NCBI GenBank assembly: GCA_002049455.2
Contig: KV919160.1
Coordinates: 1-59,846, forward strand
Origin: Porphyra umbilicalis
Taxonomy: Eukaryota; Rhodophyta; Bangiophyceae; Bangiales; Bangiaceae
Direction: 5' to 3'
Length of the DNA: 59,846 nucleotides
Shown here in pieces: positions 35,263 through 46,262 of the stretch (position 1 is the first letter of the stretch; every line of letters starts with the position of its first letter). Made by a program: the position numbers and the translations under genes. The notes below the pieces were generated by a model that saw only the letters and a program-made list of their open reading frames with translations, made no database searches and was not told the origin of the DNA.

Positions 35263-37543
35263 TCACCTCAACCCCGTTGCCGCGGTGCCCCCCACAGCCG
35301 CCGCTGCCGCTGCCGCCGACGCTGCCCCGACTGGTACGACCATCACCGCCTTTGGCTGTGGCGCCACGCCCTGGTGCTTGGAGTGGCTGTGGTCCACGAC
35401 CGAGCCGCGGCTGCGGAAGAGGCGCGCGGAGTGCTTGCACAAGCCACACATGTAGCACGTGCGTGGCGGGTCGGCGGGGCCGGCGGGCCCAGCGGCGGCA
35501 CGCGCGCGGCGGGCAGACACAGGGGCGGCGCGTGCGCGGGGGGCAGGCGCGGCGCGTGCGCGGGGGTCAGGCGCGGCAGCGGCGCGCGAGCGCGGCGGGG
35601 AGGGCACAGGCGGTTGGGGGAGCACGGGCGCGGGTGCCACGGGGGGAGCCGCCGCCGCTGCCGCTGCCGCCGCCGCCGCCGCCGTCGACGCGCGCGTGCG
35701 AAACGAGGGGCCGAGCGTCTCCCCGGCCGCCTCGGCGGCAGCCTTTTGGAGGCCGCGGGCTTCCGCGCGCCGCGCCTGGTAGCGGGCGGCCGAGCCGCCA
35801 GGCGGCACGTACTGCACCCGTGCCGCGCCCGGCGCCACACCGCTCGGCAGCGGCGTTGGTGCCGCCACCGCCGCCGTCCTGGCTCGCTTGCCGCCACCGC
35901 CACCGGCGCCGCTGCCGCCACCGTCGCCGCTGCCGCTGCCGCTGCCGCTGCCGCTGCCGCTGCTGCTCGCTGCCGCTGCCCGCAGCCGCTTGCGGCCGCC
36001 TGTCGCCGCACGCTCGGCAGCGGCCGCCGCGCGCTCCGCCGCAGCGGCCGCCCGCTCCCGCTGGTCGATCTCATCCCCCACCCGCCGCGCGTCCGCGTCG
36101 GTCGCGTCGACCCCCCCCAACTCGAGGGCCACGTCCGCGAGCGCCGCCGCCGCCGCGGCGCTACCCACCACCCGCACGCGACCAATGGCGACCGGGCCGA
36201 GGCGGCCAAACGCCGCCGCGACGCGGTCGAGCGCCCGCAGCGCCGCCGGGCGCGACGCGTCGGGGCACCCGGCGGTCCACCGGGCGACCGGCTCGAGCAC
36301 GTCCACGGGCACGAGGCCCGCCCACGGGGGCGTGTCGAGGCGCCGCTCCGCCAGCGCCGACGCCAGCCCGGCCTGCGCCGCCGCCGCGCGCGCCGCCCGC
36401 CGGTCCGTCTCGGTGAGGGGCGGCGCGGAGCGCACGTTGACGGTCACCAGGGAGCCGTGGACGGTGATGGCCAAGCGCAGGGCCGACACGAGCGAGTAGC
36501 GGGGCAGCGCCACCATCCACGGGCTCGTCGTGAAGCACGCCACGGGGATGGTGTTCCACACGGGCGTCGCGCGGGCCACGTGGAAGAGGCGGCCCACATC
36601 CGCCTCGGAGAGGGTGCGCGCGTCTGGCCACGCGCCGGGGGGGGGGAGCGCGCCTGCGGCCCCGCGGACGGCCGCTGCGAGCTCCTGCAGCGGCGCAAAC
36701 ACGGGCGCGACGGCGCCGTCGGCGAGGCGGCGGCAGAGGGCGACGGCGGTGCGGCCTTCGGCGACCGCGTAGGCGCGGGTGAAGGGGTGCCCGCCGAGGG
36801 TGTAGGTGGGGGCGGGGGGGGGGGGGGTAGAGCGATGGTGGCCGCCGTCGCGGCCGCCACGGCCGCACCACTGCCCGGTGCCGGCACCGGCGGCGCGCCC
36901 ACCTCGACCTCGACCGCCGTCGCGTCTGCCTCAACCTTGACCGGCGGCGCGGCCGCCTCGACCTTGACCGGCGCCGCGGCTGCCTCGACCTTAACCGGCG
37001 CCGCGTCCACCTCGACTTTGACCACCACCAAACCAGGCGGCACCTTTGGCGCCGCCGCGGCGGGTGTAACCGTGCCCACCGCCGCTCCCGTCGCCCTCTT
37101 GGCCGCCGCCGCGCGTGCCTCGTCCTTGACTGGCCGCCCCCCCCCCCCTCGACGCGCACGCCGCCGAGGCACTCAAACACCCGCAGGTACAAGGCGCTCG
37201 AACAGACGGCGCCCAAAAAGCGGCACGACCGCGCCGCCGCGGCCAAGTCGTCGACGCTCAGCCGCGCCGCCACCACCCACCATACGTGGCGGGGCAGGTG
37301 CGCGGCGGTGGCGGCGGCGGGCACGCTGCCGCCGCCGCCGCCGCCGCCGCCGCCGACCCCATCTGCGGGCGCCTCCATCACGATGAGGGGCGGCAAGGCA
37401 GCGTCGGCGGCCGCGGCAGCGGCACGGTAGGCCCGACGTCCGGCGGCGGCGCGGAGCCGCGCCGCGTCGACGGCCGCGGCCGCGGCGTCGACGGCGGTGC
37501 CGCCCGTGGGCGTAGCGGCCGCGTCGGCCGGCGCGGCCGCCAT
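35263..37543 (-). CDS. F-box-like protein with PVKVEA repeats and a C-terminal Cys/His motif; frame breaks at G/C runs
   Basis: The likely start is the Met at 37541-37543. Residues about 75-120 resemble an F-box: HLPRHVWWVVAARLSVDD followed by CRFLGAVCSSALYLRVFE. F-box proteins link targets to SCF ubiquitin ligases. The frame then shifts at the C-run 37138-37148 (plus strand). The next block carries four to five copies of the 9-residue unit PVKVEAAAA (36880-37030). A second shift at the G-run near 36817-36828 leads to a long globular part with PVWNTIPVACFTTSPWM and DVLEPVARWTAG, then Ala/Arg/Ser-rich regions. The end has CYMCGLCKHSARL...HSHSKH, a possible zinc site. Because all breaks sit at homopolymers and the protein text resumes at once, I treat the gene as probably functional. 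Target and exact family are unknown. Confidence 0.55.
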
Positions 37544-37690
37544 CGTCAGAAAGTGTGGTCCACCCAACGAAAGCAGAACGTTGTCACCCGTTGTGGAACG
37601 ACGCAATTCGTTTTGACAACGTTTTCGTTTCGTTGTAGCAGCGAAGACCCAACGAACCGTGCTTTCGTCGTCGGCACGTCACCCCCCCCT
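37540..37690 (-). repeat. AACGAA-rich repeat upstream of the F-box-like gene
   Basis: Read on the minus strand, this segment ends with TTCGTTGGGTGG, a short variable part, then CTTTCTGACGATGG. The same two blocks in the same spacing occur at 49287-49318 on the plus strand (29 of 32 positions agree). Upstream of the blocks both copies are dense in AACGAA and its complement and align loosely over about 120 bp. In both places the block ends on an ATG. Confidence 0.65.
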
Positions 37691-38540
37691 ACAATCGGTA
37701 CGTCTGAGAGGGGCCCCTCAGGGACGCATTCGGCCTGGTTGTGCAGCACCCTTGCGCTGATTATCTGGACGTCGCCTTCGAGCACAGGCCACTTGACATC
37801 CACAGACCTGTCGCCCACCCCGTCCTTCTGTCATGCGAGCCGGTGCCCAATGAAACGCGAGGGAAATCAGGTAAGCCAATCAATACCAGACCCCTGTGCC
37901 AAAGGAAGAGAACAGATCAGAGCGCGGCGCACGACGGCAGTTGTTGCGGCAATCGATGTTGCTTTTCGGAATTGCGCGGGGGCTGGAGGCCAGCAGTACT
38001 CCTCTGAGGCTTCTCTGCAGCGCCTGAGGAAGGGGTTCTTACTGATTGACGCAAGTACCTCTCGCTATTGGGATGTGTTAGCTTACGCGCTCTGATTGGT
38101 GGGCTGTGTCCAAGTTAACGTTTAGAGAGATCATCTCTGGTGTTGGTGACTTCGACTCGCTCTCGCTTGGCTGGGTTCCGTATCCTCTCTCGGTTCGGAA
38201 GACGCCAGCATGAGGTGTGGCGGCAACCAACGGGGCGACAGCGCATTGATGCAGCAGTACGTCTTGTGTACCACTTTGTATCCAGAGTCGAGGCGGCCAC
38301 CTGGCCACCGGGTGCGGCCGCGGCTGGCGAGCGCAGCATCACCTGAGTCAAGACGGCCGCCTGGCCACCGGTAGCGGCCGCGGATGGCGAGCGCCGCATT
38401 GCCGGTGGACTATGTGTCAGTGCTGGTGTCGGGGAGATGCAGAGGGGATCACAACAAATGTCGGTGAAGCTATACGAGGCAAGGATGGGAGAGCAATGAT
38501 TATATTCAATAGTGGACAAACAGAGCAAAAAAGGAGATGG
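37691..38540. repeat. Spacer with a 60-bp tandem duplication at 38285-38404
   Basis: Two copies of a 60-bp unit starting GAGTC at 38285 and 38345 differ at a few positions. The rest, 37691-38284 and 38405-38540, holds no supported gene. It is the 3' flank of the Plavaka-like gene and should contain that element's end. Confidence 0.7.
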
Positions 38541-41500
38541 TCATGATTGTCCGTCCCCTGGCAACTCGTCAATGCTGTTGCTGGTCCAGGGAAAGAAGAT
38601 GTTGGTAAAGTAGCGCTGGCGCAGGCGCTCTGTTGGCGTGTCGGGGATGGTCGCAGGAGTACCCCGGAGGCCATGCCGCTCACAGAGATCCTCGAAGTCT
38701 GGAACAACATGCTCGAGCCGCTCCACGTCGACCACGTTTACAGCGGCCAGGGCGGGAAATCCTGTGTGCGCGTTGATGATCCACTTGTGACGCCGGCACC
38801 CAAACTCGGTGAGGATGCAGTTTTGCCGCTGCTGGGCGGGCTCCATTCGTTGAACAATGATGGTGTCCCGCCTCTCACCATCAACTGCTCGGACAATGAG
38901 ACGCGCAGGCCCAAGCTGCGGCACGCCCGGGAAGGCTGCGTCACGGTAGAGGATGAAGTCGTACCAAGACTTTCGGTAAAGGTCGTCGGCCGCGCGGATG
39001 TGCTGGTCGAGCCGGGTGTGGCGCCACCCAAGGACCGCCTCAAACTTCTGGGAGTTTGCGACGGTGAGATGTTGCTTGTCGTTGACACCAAGGAGACTCG
39101 TGATCTCCTTAAGACGCCCGCCGTCCTTGACAATCAGGTCCGCTACCGCCACACGACGCCCGCGCACTCGCGCCCGACGCCGTCGACGCCGGCGCTCGCT
39201 TCCCGCCAGACGTCGTGAGCGCTTGGCCGGGTGCTCGTCGTATGAGCCATCGTCGCTTTCGTCATCGCGACGACCGTCGCCACTAGCGCTTGAGTGTTCG
39301 GAGCCCTCCGGCCGTCGCAATCCGTCAAGGTCGGGCGCCGTATCCGTTGCTGAGACACTGACGTCGGGCCGGAAGGCCACGTCATGCAAACGTGGCGACA
39401 AGCCAACGGCCGCCCGCGCCTTGTCATTGGCGTCTTCCGCCACAATATGCGCCAACGTCTGCTCGCAGCGCAGCATTTGTACAGCAAAAGATGTAGTCTG
39501 CTTGTTCGTTCCTTCAAACATCGCCTTGAGAAGACGGTGAAGGGCCTCGTTGACACTTGTGTCCGCCTCGACGAGGTTGCCGCGGTTGAAAATCTCGTCC
39601 ACCAGGTGAAAGGCGAGTGCGTGCATCTTAGTGGTGTGGATTGGTCCGAAAAGAACCGCGACGTAGCGGCAGACAAAGTCATACGCCTCCTTCTGCAACG
39701 CCAACGCCGAGTCATCCGTGAACCGCTCATTCTCGGGCTCATTGTCGCCGCACAACTTGCCCATGAGCCGCGCCGCAAGGCATACGACGTAAAGTACGGC
39801 CTCATGCATCGGTCGGTCGCCAAAAAGCTCCTTGTACGCCTCAGATGTCTCCGCCGCCTCCTGCACGGGGACGTCCTCAACACGCTCCTCTCCTCCCGAC
39901 ATGGTGTCGTCGGTGCCCACGTCGCTGGTGGCCCGGCTGCCGCGATCCGGTAGGCTCGCCTCGCTGTCGGCGGCACTGTTGTCTTCGAGATAGTCATCAT
40001 GGCTGCCGCCAGTCGCATTTCCAGGCGTGCCGCCGGACGAGGTGCCCCGCCGACCTGCACGGGGTCCCGCCGCATGCCGGCGGCCCTTGCGTTGCGACAC
40101 AAAACACGGGTCCCTCGAGCCTGGCAACCGACGACCGATGAGGCCCGCCACCATAAATGCCCATACAACGATTCCGTGGCGCCATTGGCGCCCCTTAAGG
40201 GTGGCCTGCGTGACGCCCTTCCGCACGAGATACCTATTAGTGGTGATGCGACAGCAGAGAGACGAGAAATCGACGTGTGGCAGGATAGCAAGGCAGGTAG
40301 AAGGTCGCGTCAGAAGGGAATTCATGGACAAAGACAGGCCGTCCGTGGATAACATGCAGCGAAACCAGGCATCGCACAGCAGAGACGCGACAACATACCC
40401 AGGTGCAACAAGCGACGCCATGATCAAGCGGCCAAAGTGACGGATGCGCTCATTCATGGCCACTATCGTTTTCGCCACGGACCCATACCGCGCAAGACCT
40501 CCTTTGCACAGAGCTTTGAGGAGGGCAGGAACCTTCTGTGCAACAACGCGCAGTACTCCCAGTTTCATCACCTGCATGTACACGCACGATTCGAGAGCAC
40601 GCAAGCGAGGAAAAAGGGGTGAAGCGTCAGCATCACGTGATAATGGTTGCGGACCTGCACTAAGACCCGCTGTCGCAGTTCATCATCCAATCCACGAAAC
40701 ATGCGCCCACGGTGCCCCCACATGATGTGTTGTCATCCGGTCAACGTACATGCAGCATGTCGAACCCGAAAACCTGGTAAAGGCAACATGGACCAGTGCC
40801 CAAGCCGTGTACCGCGGCCAGAGCGGGGATGATGGGGACAATCGAGGAATCACCCTCAATCTGGGCCAGCCGTGCGGGACCGGCACCGTCCTCCAGGGCC
40901 TCCACCGCGTCTAGTTGCAGGTCAATGTGCTCCAATACATCCCGCGCACCTGCCTTGGGGCCGCGACACGCGGCATGCTGCTTTCCCACAAGGCAGTGTG
41001 AGCACGGCCTCTTGCAACCGCTCAGCTTGAAGCCAAGCACGCGGCGCTCCTCCGGTTGATCGGCAGCGTAGAGAACGACTCGCGGGACGGCCAGCACCGG
41101 GTCGTGCTCGCCGGGAACGATCATTGGCTCGCCGTATTGGCTTGCGGGAATGAAGCGGTGCATCAGAACAGCCAGACATCTCTGAAACACTGCATCCCGG
41201 AGTAGACGGACGCGGGCCTTCTCTGCGCCGTCCTCGCTGGTGCACTTGATAACCGGCACGTAGCCAACAGTGAGCCACTGCATCTTACCTGTGATAATAT
41301 TGGGGAAACGTACGCGTATGGGGTATGCGTAGTTAGCTGCACGCAAGACAAGATGAGCACAGAACCAGGGCAAACGGACGAGTGACCGGGTCAGTGACGG
41401 AACAGAGGGACGAAAACCACAAGTACACGGCCCCCGAGAGCAGACACTCCACTTGCACAAAGCGATGCAAACTCACATCCATTCCACGATAACAGCGTCG

Positions 41501-42713
41501 CGTCCGAGAAGAACTGTACGGCCATAGCAAACGCCTTGATCGGTTTGCCCCCGTGTACGGCATTGGCGTGGATCTTGAGGACGTCAGCTTCTTGGACCAG
41601 GTACACATCGCTGTCCAAAGAGCTTGACCGGACAATGGATCCGTCGGCCTTGACGTGCCGCTTGCCGCGGAGCTGCACGTTTGCCGCCCGCCCGAATGCG
41701 TCGTGGGCCACGTCCATGATGTCACGGAAAAAAAAGTCAAACGAGGCTCCATCGACGATATGGGTGACCTGCCACTTCATCTCAGATAAGCAGCGATCTT
41801 GCTCGCCCTTGAGGGAGGCCACAAACGCAGCCGCTGTCGGGAAGGCTGAAGTCAACGGCCCTTTGACGTTCTTGATGGAGGCCTTGGCGTCGGCGATGGC
41901 CTTGCGCAGGCGCTTGCGCAGGCTCTCCTTCTTGGTCCGTCTCGTCCGACTCGGTGCCGTCGAGGCGCTGCTCGTGTCGGGGCCGTCGCTGCTGCTGTCA
42001 CCACTCCTGCTGCTCGAGTGATCAGAGGACGTGGCGAGCTCATCCTCCATCTTCAAAATGACCGTCTCGGAGGTAGCCGCCGTGATGGCCTCGGTCTGCG
42101 CCACGGAGTTGTAGTAGTCCGCACGCGCCTTCTCCGACAGACCCGTACCACCGGTGGAGAGCGCAAACATGCGGATGGCCTTGAGCTCGTCTGTCACGTA
42201 CGCGGTTGGCCGGCCTTGTCGGAGAAGAGGAACAAGGGCATCAGCCCGCGCCACGTCTCCTTTGCCGAGAAAATAGCGGTAGACCAAAGCCGATGTTGTT
42301 CCCTGGAAGACATGGCGCACCCGACTCAGGCTCATTGGCAGGGCGCAAGCATCGCCTCGCGCAACCACGCGCGCGCCGACCGCAACGCCGTCTCCCTCGG
42401 CGGTTCCAGCGGCTGTGCTGCCGCCCCCGCAGTTAACGGCATCCGGTGCGCTCGCCACGCTGCGAACGCGCACAGCAGGAGGCGCCGTCGTATCGTCCGG
42501 ACCAGTGTTGCCGGCGACGGCGATGAGGTGACGCCCATTGGAGTTGCCTGCGCCGACAGAGTTAGGCACCTGCCGAGGTCCTCGCCTCGCAACCGGCGTG
42601 TCAAACGCCACCGCCCCGACATGGAAGCGCGCGATGTGTCGGGATAAGTTGGCGTCAAAGGGGAACGTAGCAGTACAGAACGGGCACGGCAACGCTGCAG
42701 CCGCGACATGCAT
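38541..42713 (-). CDS. Plavaka-like (CACTA-related) transposase with C2H2 zinc finger, three exons, intact
   Basis: The exons in order of transcription are 42713-41477, 41336-40750 and 40571-38541. Together they give 1,284 residues with no stop or frame break. The N-terminus is a C2H2 finger (MHVAAAALPCPFC, His26 and His31). Ser/Asp-rich and Lys-rich regions follow, then FDFFFRDIMDVAHDAFG. Exon 2 has VLYAADQPEERRVLGF and CKRPCSHCLVGK, and it splices to give GFDMLHVMKLGVLR, the signature of Plavaka-type transposases. Exon 3 has TKMHALAFHLVDEIF (about 922) and SVNEALHRLLKAMFEGTNK, also typical. A charged Arg-rich segment and a C-terminal domain close the protein. I start at Met 42713 because the frame upstream only translates 247-bp repeats whose length is not a multiple of three. 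The family is best known from fungi. An intact gene suggests recent transposition or domestication. Confidence 0.8.
40572..40749 (-). other. Intron 2 of the Plavaka-like gene
   Basis: 178 bp, donor GTACGT at 40749-40744, acceptor ATGCAG ending at 40572. Phase 0. It joins GFDMLH to VMKLG, restoring the conserved family motif. Confidence 0.8.
41337..41476 (-). other. Intron 1 of the Plavaka-like gene
   Basis: 140 bp, donor GTGAGT at 41476-41471, acceptor GTGCAG ending at 41337. It splits a Ser codon (T|CT), giving LSWNG-S-NYAYP. Confidence 0.8.
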
Positions 42714-42719
42714 GACGAA

Positions 42720-43740
42720 GAACTGGACCCAATCGTGCCGTCCCCCCCCACCACCAGCCACGTGCGCTCGAGCTACGACCGCCAGCGGGCGCCCGTCGTG
42801 ACGAGCACAGCCACAGGCAGTAACAATCCAGCGCCGAGGTCGCGTACCCCGGCGCCGGCACGCCACGCGACTCCCACGATGGGGTACCCGCGGCACCCGG
42901 CAGCGATCCCAGCCTCCCGTCCCACGAGCGGCGCGGGCGTGCCACCTCGTCGGTGTCGACCACTCGCGCTCTGTATCCGACCGTCTAACCCCCCCCCCAC
43001 CAGCCACGTCCGCTGCGAGCGCGAGAACTGGCACCCGCAAGTCGCGCCGAGCGCCGCGGCAGGCAGTGAAGCGCAAGCGCCGAGGGAACAAACCCTGCCT
43101 CCGGCACACCACGCGCCTTCAACGCCGGCCGAACCCGCGGCACCCGCCAACGACCCCAGCAGCCCGTCGCGCCAACGGCAGGGGCACCCGACGACACTTC
43201 AGTGCCGACCGCCCGCGCTCCGGCTCCACTCTTCCGTCCCCCCCCTACCAGCCACGTGCGCTCCCGCCTCGAAACCCGGGCTCTTGCCGCGCTGAGCAGC
43301 GCGGCAGACAGTAACGTGCCAGCACCGAGGTCGCGTACCCCGGCGTCGGCACGCAACGCGCCTCCCAAGCCGGCGGATCCCGCAGCACCCGCTAGCGACG
43401 GCAGCCGCCCATCCCACCGACAGCGGGGGCGGCCGACGACACGTCGGTGCCTACCGCCCCTGCTCGGGCGCCAATACTGCAGTCCCCCCCCCCACCAGCC
43501 ACGTCCGCTCCCGCCACAAAATGCGCGGTCCCCCTAGGTCTCCCCGTAAGCCACAGCGGCCAACGACGTGAGGGCGCCAAACCCGAGGCGACGTCCGCCT
43601 TCCCGCCAACGGTGGCACCCGCGGCGAACCGGCTGCAGCGGCCACTCGTCCCACCGCTGCGGGAGCCGCCGACGACGCGTCGGTTCCGAGAACCCGTATG
43701 CGGGCCGCTCACGCCCTCTCTAGCCAACGACAGAACGGGC
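42720..43740. repeat. Four tandem copies of a ~247-bp unit upstream of the Plavaka-like gene
   Basis: Each copy starts with a poly-C run and ACCAGCCACGT, at 42753, 42999, 43247 and 43494, a step of 246-248 bp. Copies 1 and 3 share GAGGTCGCGTACCCCGGCG; the others are more diverged. The array ends just before the transposase start (42713), so it may be a promoter array or a subterminal repeat that binds the transposase. It is probably not coding, since the unit length is not divisible by three. Confidence 0.85.
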
Positions 43741-44631
43741 GGCAGACCCTAGTACCGGTGGTTCCGCCTCTGCAAGGCTGGAAGTTGGGTCCGGCGGGGG
43801 CACGGTTGTTGCAGGTGCCTCAGGGCGCGGTCGGCTGCGGACGTCGGTCAGTGCCCGGGTGACCCCAACAGTGCTGAAGACGGCGCGCGACGCGGCACCC
43901 GCGCACACTCGCAGCCTGCTCGCGTCCCTTCACTTGTGGTCCCGAATCGGCGCGTCGAGCGGCCCATTTGCTTCAAATCAACGCCTGCTCCAATTCTTCC
44001 TTCCTAATTTGGCACGGTCGGAGTTCCAGCTTCCGAATTCGACAGGCCAGGAACGGACGCCAAATTCCTCAGGACGAGCCGCGACGAGCTCGGTCTCCAC
44101 CAAGAGGCGCTCAGGCCGATACGCGGTGCGGCGTGAAGCCGCCATCTGACCAGGGCGCCCACACAGCAGGCGGTGAACAGAGGCACGGGTCCGAGCAGAG
44201 GGCTTCCTGACGGCAAATCGATCGAGCGCTAGCGGGGGTCGAGGACCGGCCACGGCAGGCAGCTGAGCCCTGATCTGGACACGCTCGTGCCCGAACGGCG
44301 GAGAGCAGCGCAGATTGTCCAGGGGCGCACAGGTCCCTCCACCCTGCTTCCGAGAGGGCGGTGCGTTCCTCAAACTAGGGGATCGGCGGCGCCACCCACC
44401 GGCATCCAGGCCCGCAAACACTGGTGCTCCATTGCCGGTCATCGGGGCGGTCCACGCACGCACGCCCGCGACCGCTGCCGCACCGTTGCAGCATCAAAAG
44501 GTTCGCGGGTGCTCGGAGGACGGCTCCCGCAGTCTGCGATCCAGACAGCGACTCGGTGGTTGCGTCTAACCTGACGACGGCAGCGCCCACGCTGCCGCAC
44601 ACTCGTTTTTGGGGACGTACATCCCCACTTC
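43741..44631. other. Spacer, no supported gene
   Basis: Unique-looking DNA between the 247-bp array and the plus-strand gene at 44632. No repeats, RNA genes or convincing frames. Confidence 0.4.
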
Positions 44632-45435
44632 GTGCAACGGCGCCGTCCTTACGCAGTGGCGATGGGCGCGGTACAGCCCCCCGCGCGACCTGGTGGCTTC
44701 GTGCAGGCCGAGTCGGCGGACATGACGGCGTCAGTTACTCCCCGGCGCTCAGCACGCATCGCTGCCGCCACCGGGGCCGCATCACGTCGCACCGTGACGC
44801 CCCGGCGCTCGGCCCGCGTTGCCTCTGCTGTGACGCACGCGTCCCGTGGGGTTCCCGACTCGGCCGCGAGCGCGCGAGGACCACGTCGGGGCGGGCCTGC
44901 TTCCGTGCCTCGCCGGCCGTTGCGCGTACAAGCATTGGCACCCGGCCGGGTTGACCCGCGCATGCGAACACGCGCGAGTCGGCTGACGCCCGCCGTCCAT
45001 GTGAGCGAGACGGCGGCTGATGTTGAGCTCAACGAGGACGGGTCGCGAGTGTACCCAAACTCACGGGGAAAGGGCGGCCGCAGCTCCGCGTCTGCTCCAA
45101 GCGGGGCCGTGCGTGCTGCTCCCTCTACCCCGAGCGAGGCCGATCAGGCTGGTTGGGACAACCAACATGCGTTGCCGTCAATTCCGGCAACGCCCTGGCC
45201 GCTCGAGTTCCTCGACCTCTCATCTTCTCCCGAGAGCACCGCGGGGACTGCTGGACCTGTCGCTCCCATCGCCATGACCACGCGGAAGCGTACGGCCGAG
45301 AGTATGGCCGCCACCGACCGTCCAGCTCGGAAGCGATTGGCGCTGTCCACCGCGGCGACTGTGCCTCGTGGAGGCGCATCGATGACCGGCTACCGCCGGA
45401 AGCGGGCGAGCTCTCCGCCTACGAGGCATGTGTAG
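44632..45435 (+). CDS. Hypothetical basic protein, up to 267 aa
   Basis: One open frame with a TAG end at 45433. Possible starts are Met 44632, 44662 or 44722. The protein is basic and repeats the block TPRRSARIAA / TPRRSARVAS twice about 22 residues apart. It later has KRTAESMAATDRPARKRLAL and RKRASSPP, which look like nuclear signals, and a hydrophobic patch WPLEFLDLSSS. No enzyme domain is seen. It lies between the Plavaka-like gene and the multi-exon gene at 46263, points the same way as the latter, and might be an upstream gene of the same element. The family is not recognised. Confidence 0.45.
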   Translation: MQRRRPYAVAMGAVQPPARPGGFVQAESADMTASVTPRRSARIAAATGAASRRTVTPRRSARVASAVTHASRGVPDSAASARGPRRGGPASVPRRPLRVQALAPGRVDPRMRTRASRLTPAVHVSETAADVELNEDGSRVYPNSRGKGGRSSASAPSGAVRAAPSTPSEADQAGWDNQHALPSIPATPWPLEFLDLSSSPESTAGTAGPVAPIAMTTRKRTAESMAATDRPARKRLALSTAATVPRGGASMTGYRRKRASSPPTRHV

Positions 45436-46262
45436 AAGTCGAGGTGGCATCAAGTTCCTCTTGCGGGACGGATACCATGCGTAATTGATTTGTCGGGTGA
45501 GGTCCGACAGTGTACTTAGCTGTCGCAAGAAGAATTGAATCGTGATGCGCTGTCGATCACTTCCCATTGCGCAGACATTATCCACGGCTCGTGCCGCCAC
45601 GGCGACTCTTCGTCGGAGCAGCAACGGTCCCCTCCCCTGCTGACAAAGGGTGGTGCTCCTGCTCCAGCTTGTGGGCGGTGCGTACCGCGGCAACGGGCGT
45701 CAGTGGCCGCTGTCTTTTTGGCGCGTAAGCGTCGCCCTCGGGAGAGGGGTGGCCCGCCCAAGCTGGGGGGGGGCGCGCCGCGGACCGAGAGGTGAGTGAC
45801 ACCAGTGGGGCCCAGGTACGGCACGCACTGTGCAACCTTGTGTTGGGGTGCGTTTTTGCGGTGAGCTGCAGCTGGCCGTGCACGCTGCGCGCCCGCCGTG
45901 CGTAACTGACAAGCACGCGGATACGTCGACGACCCGAGCGGAGCGTCAGTGCGCTGGTGGTCGAGGTTTTTCGCACGCGCGTCGGGACGCCTGCGCTGGC
46001 CATGGCTTGTGTTTGCCGCGCTTTTGAGGGGGTCTCAAGGAGGGGCGAGGCGCGCCACAGAGCCCTTGAGGTAGAGCCCGTCCATTGCCAACCGGGTCTC
46101 GGTCACCGATTAGCGGACGTGCTGGTCCCCCAACGAGCAGAGGAGCCGCTCGGCACCGACGGTGCCTGCTCCGAGTGACGTCGTGGCACCCACGGTTGTC
46201 CTCCGGGTTGACTAAGCTTTTGTGCCCTCCGTCTGTGACGGCAGAAGGCGCCGAGGACAAGC
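45436..46262. other. Spacer and probable promoter of the 46263 gene
   Basis: No supported gene. Moderate GC with no tandem repeats. Confidence 0.4.

Noticed and set aside
41280..41295. A further splice site (GGTAAG) in exon 2 of the Plavaka-like gene
   Set aside because: The frame reads through (IITGKMQWLTVGY) with conserved-looking text, and the next AG is only a few bases away.
41391..43112. N-terminal extension of the Plavaka-like transposase upstream of 42713
   Set aside because: The extension is only translation of the 247-bp repeats, whose length is not a multiple of three, and it has no protein character. The Met at 42713 directly precedes a zinc finger.
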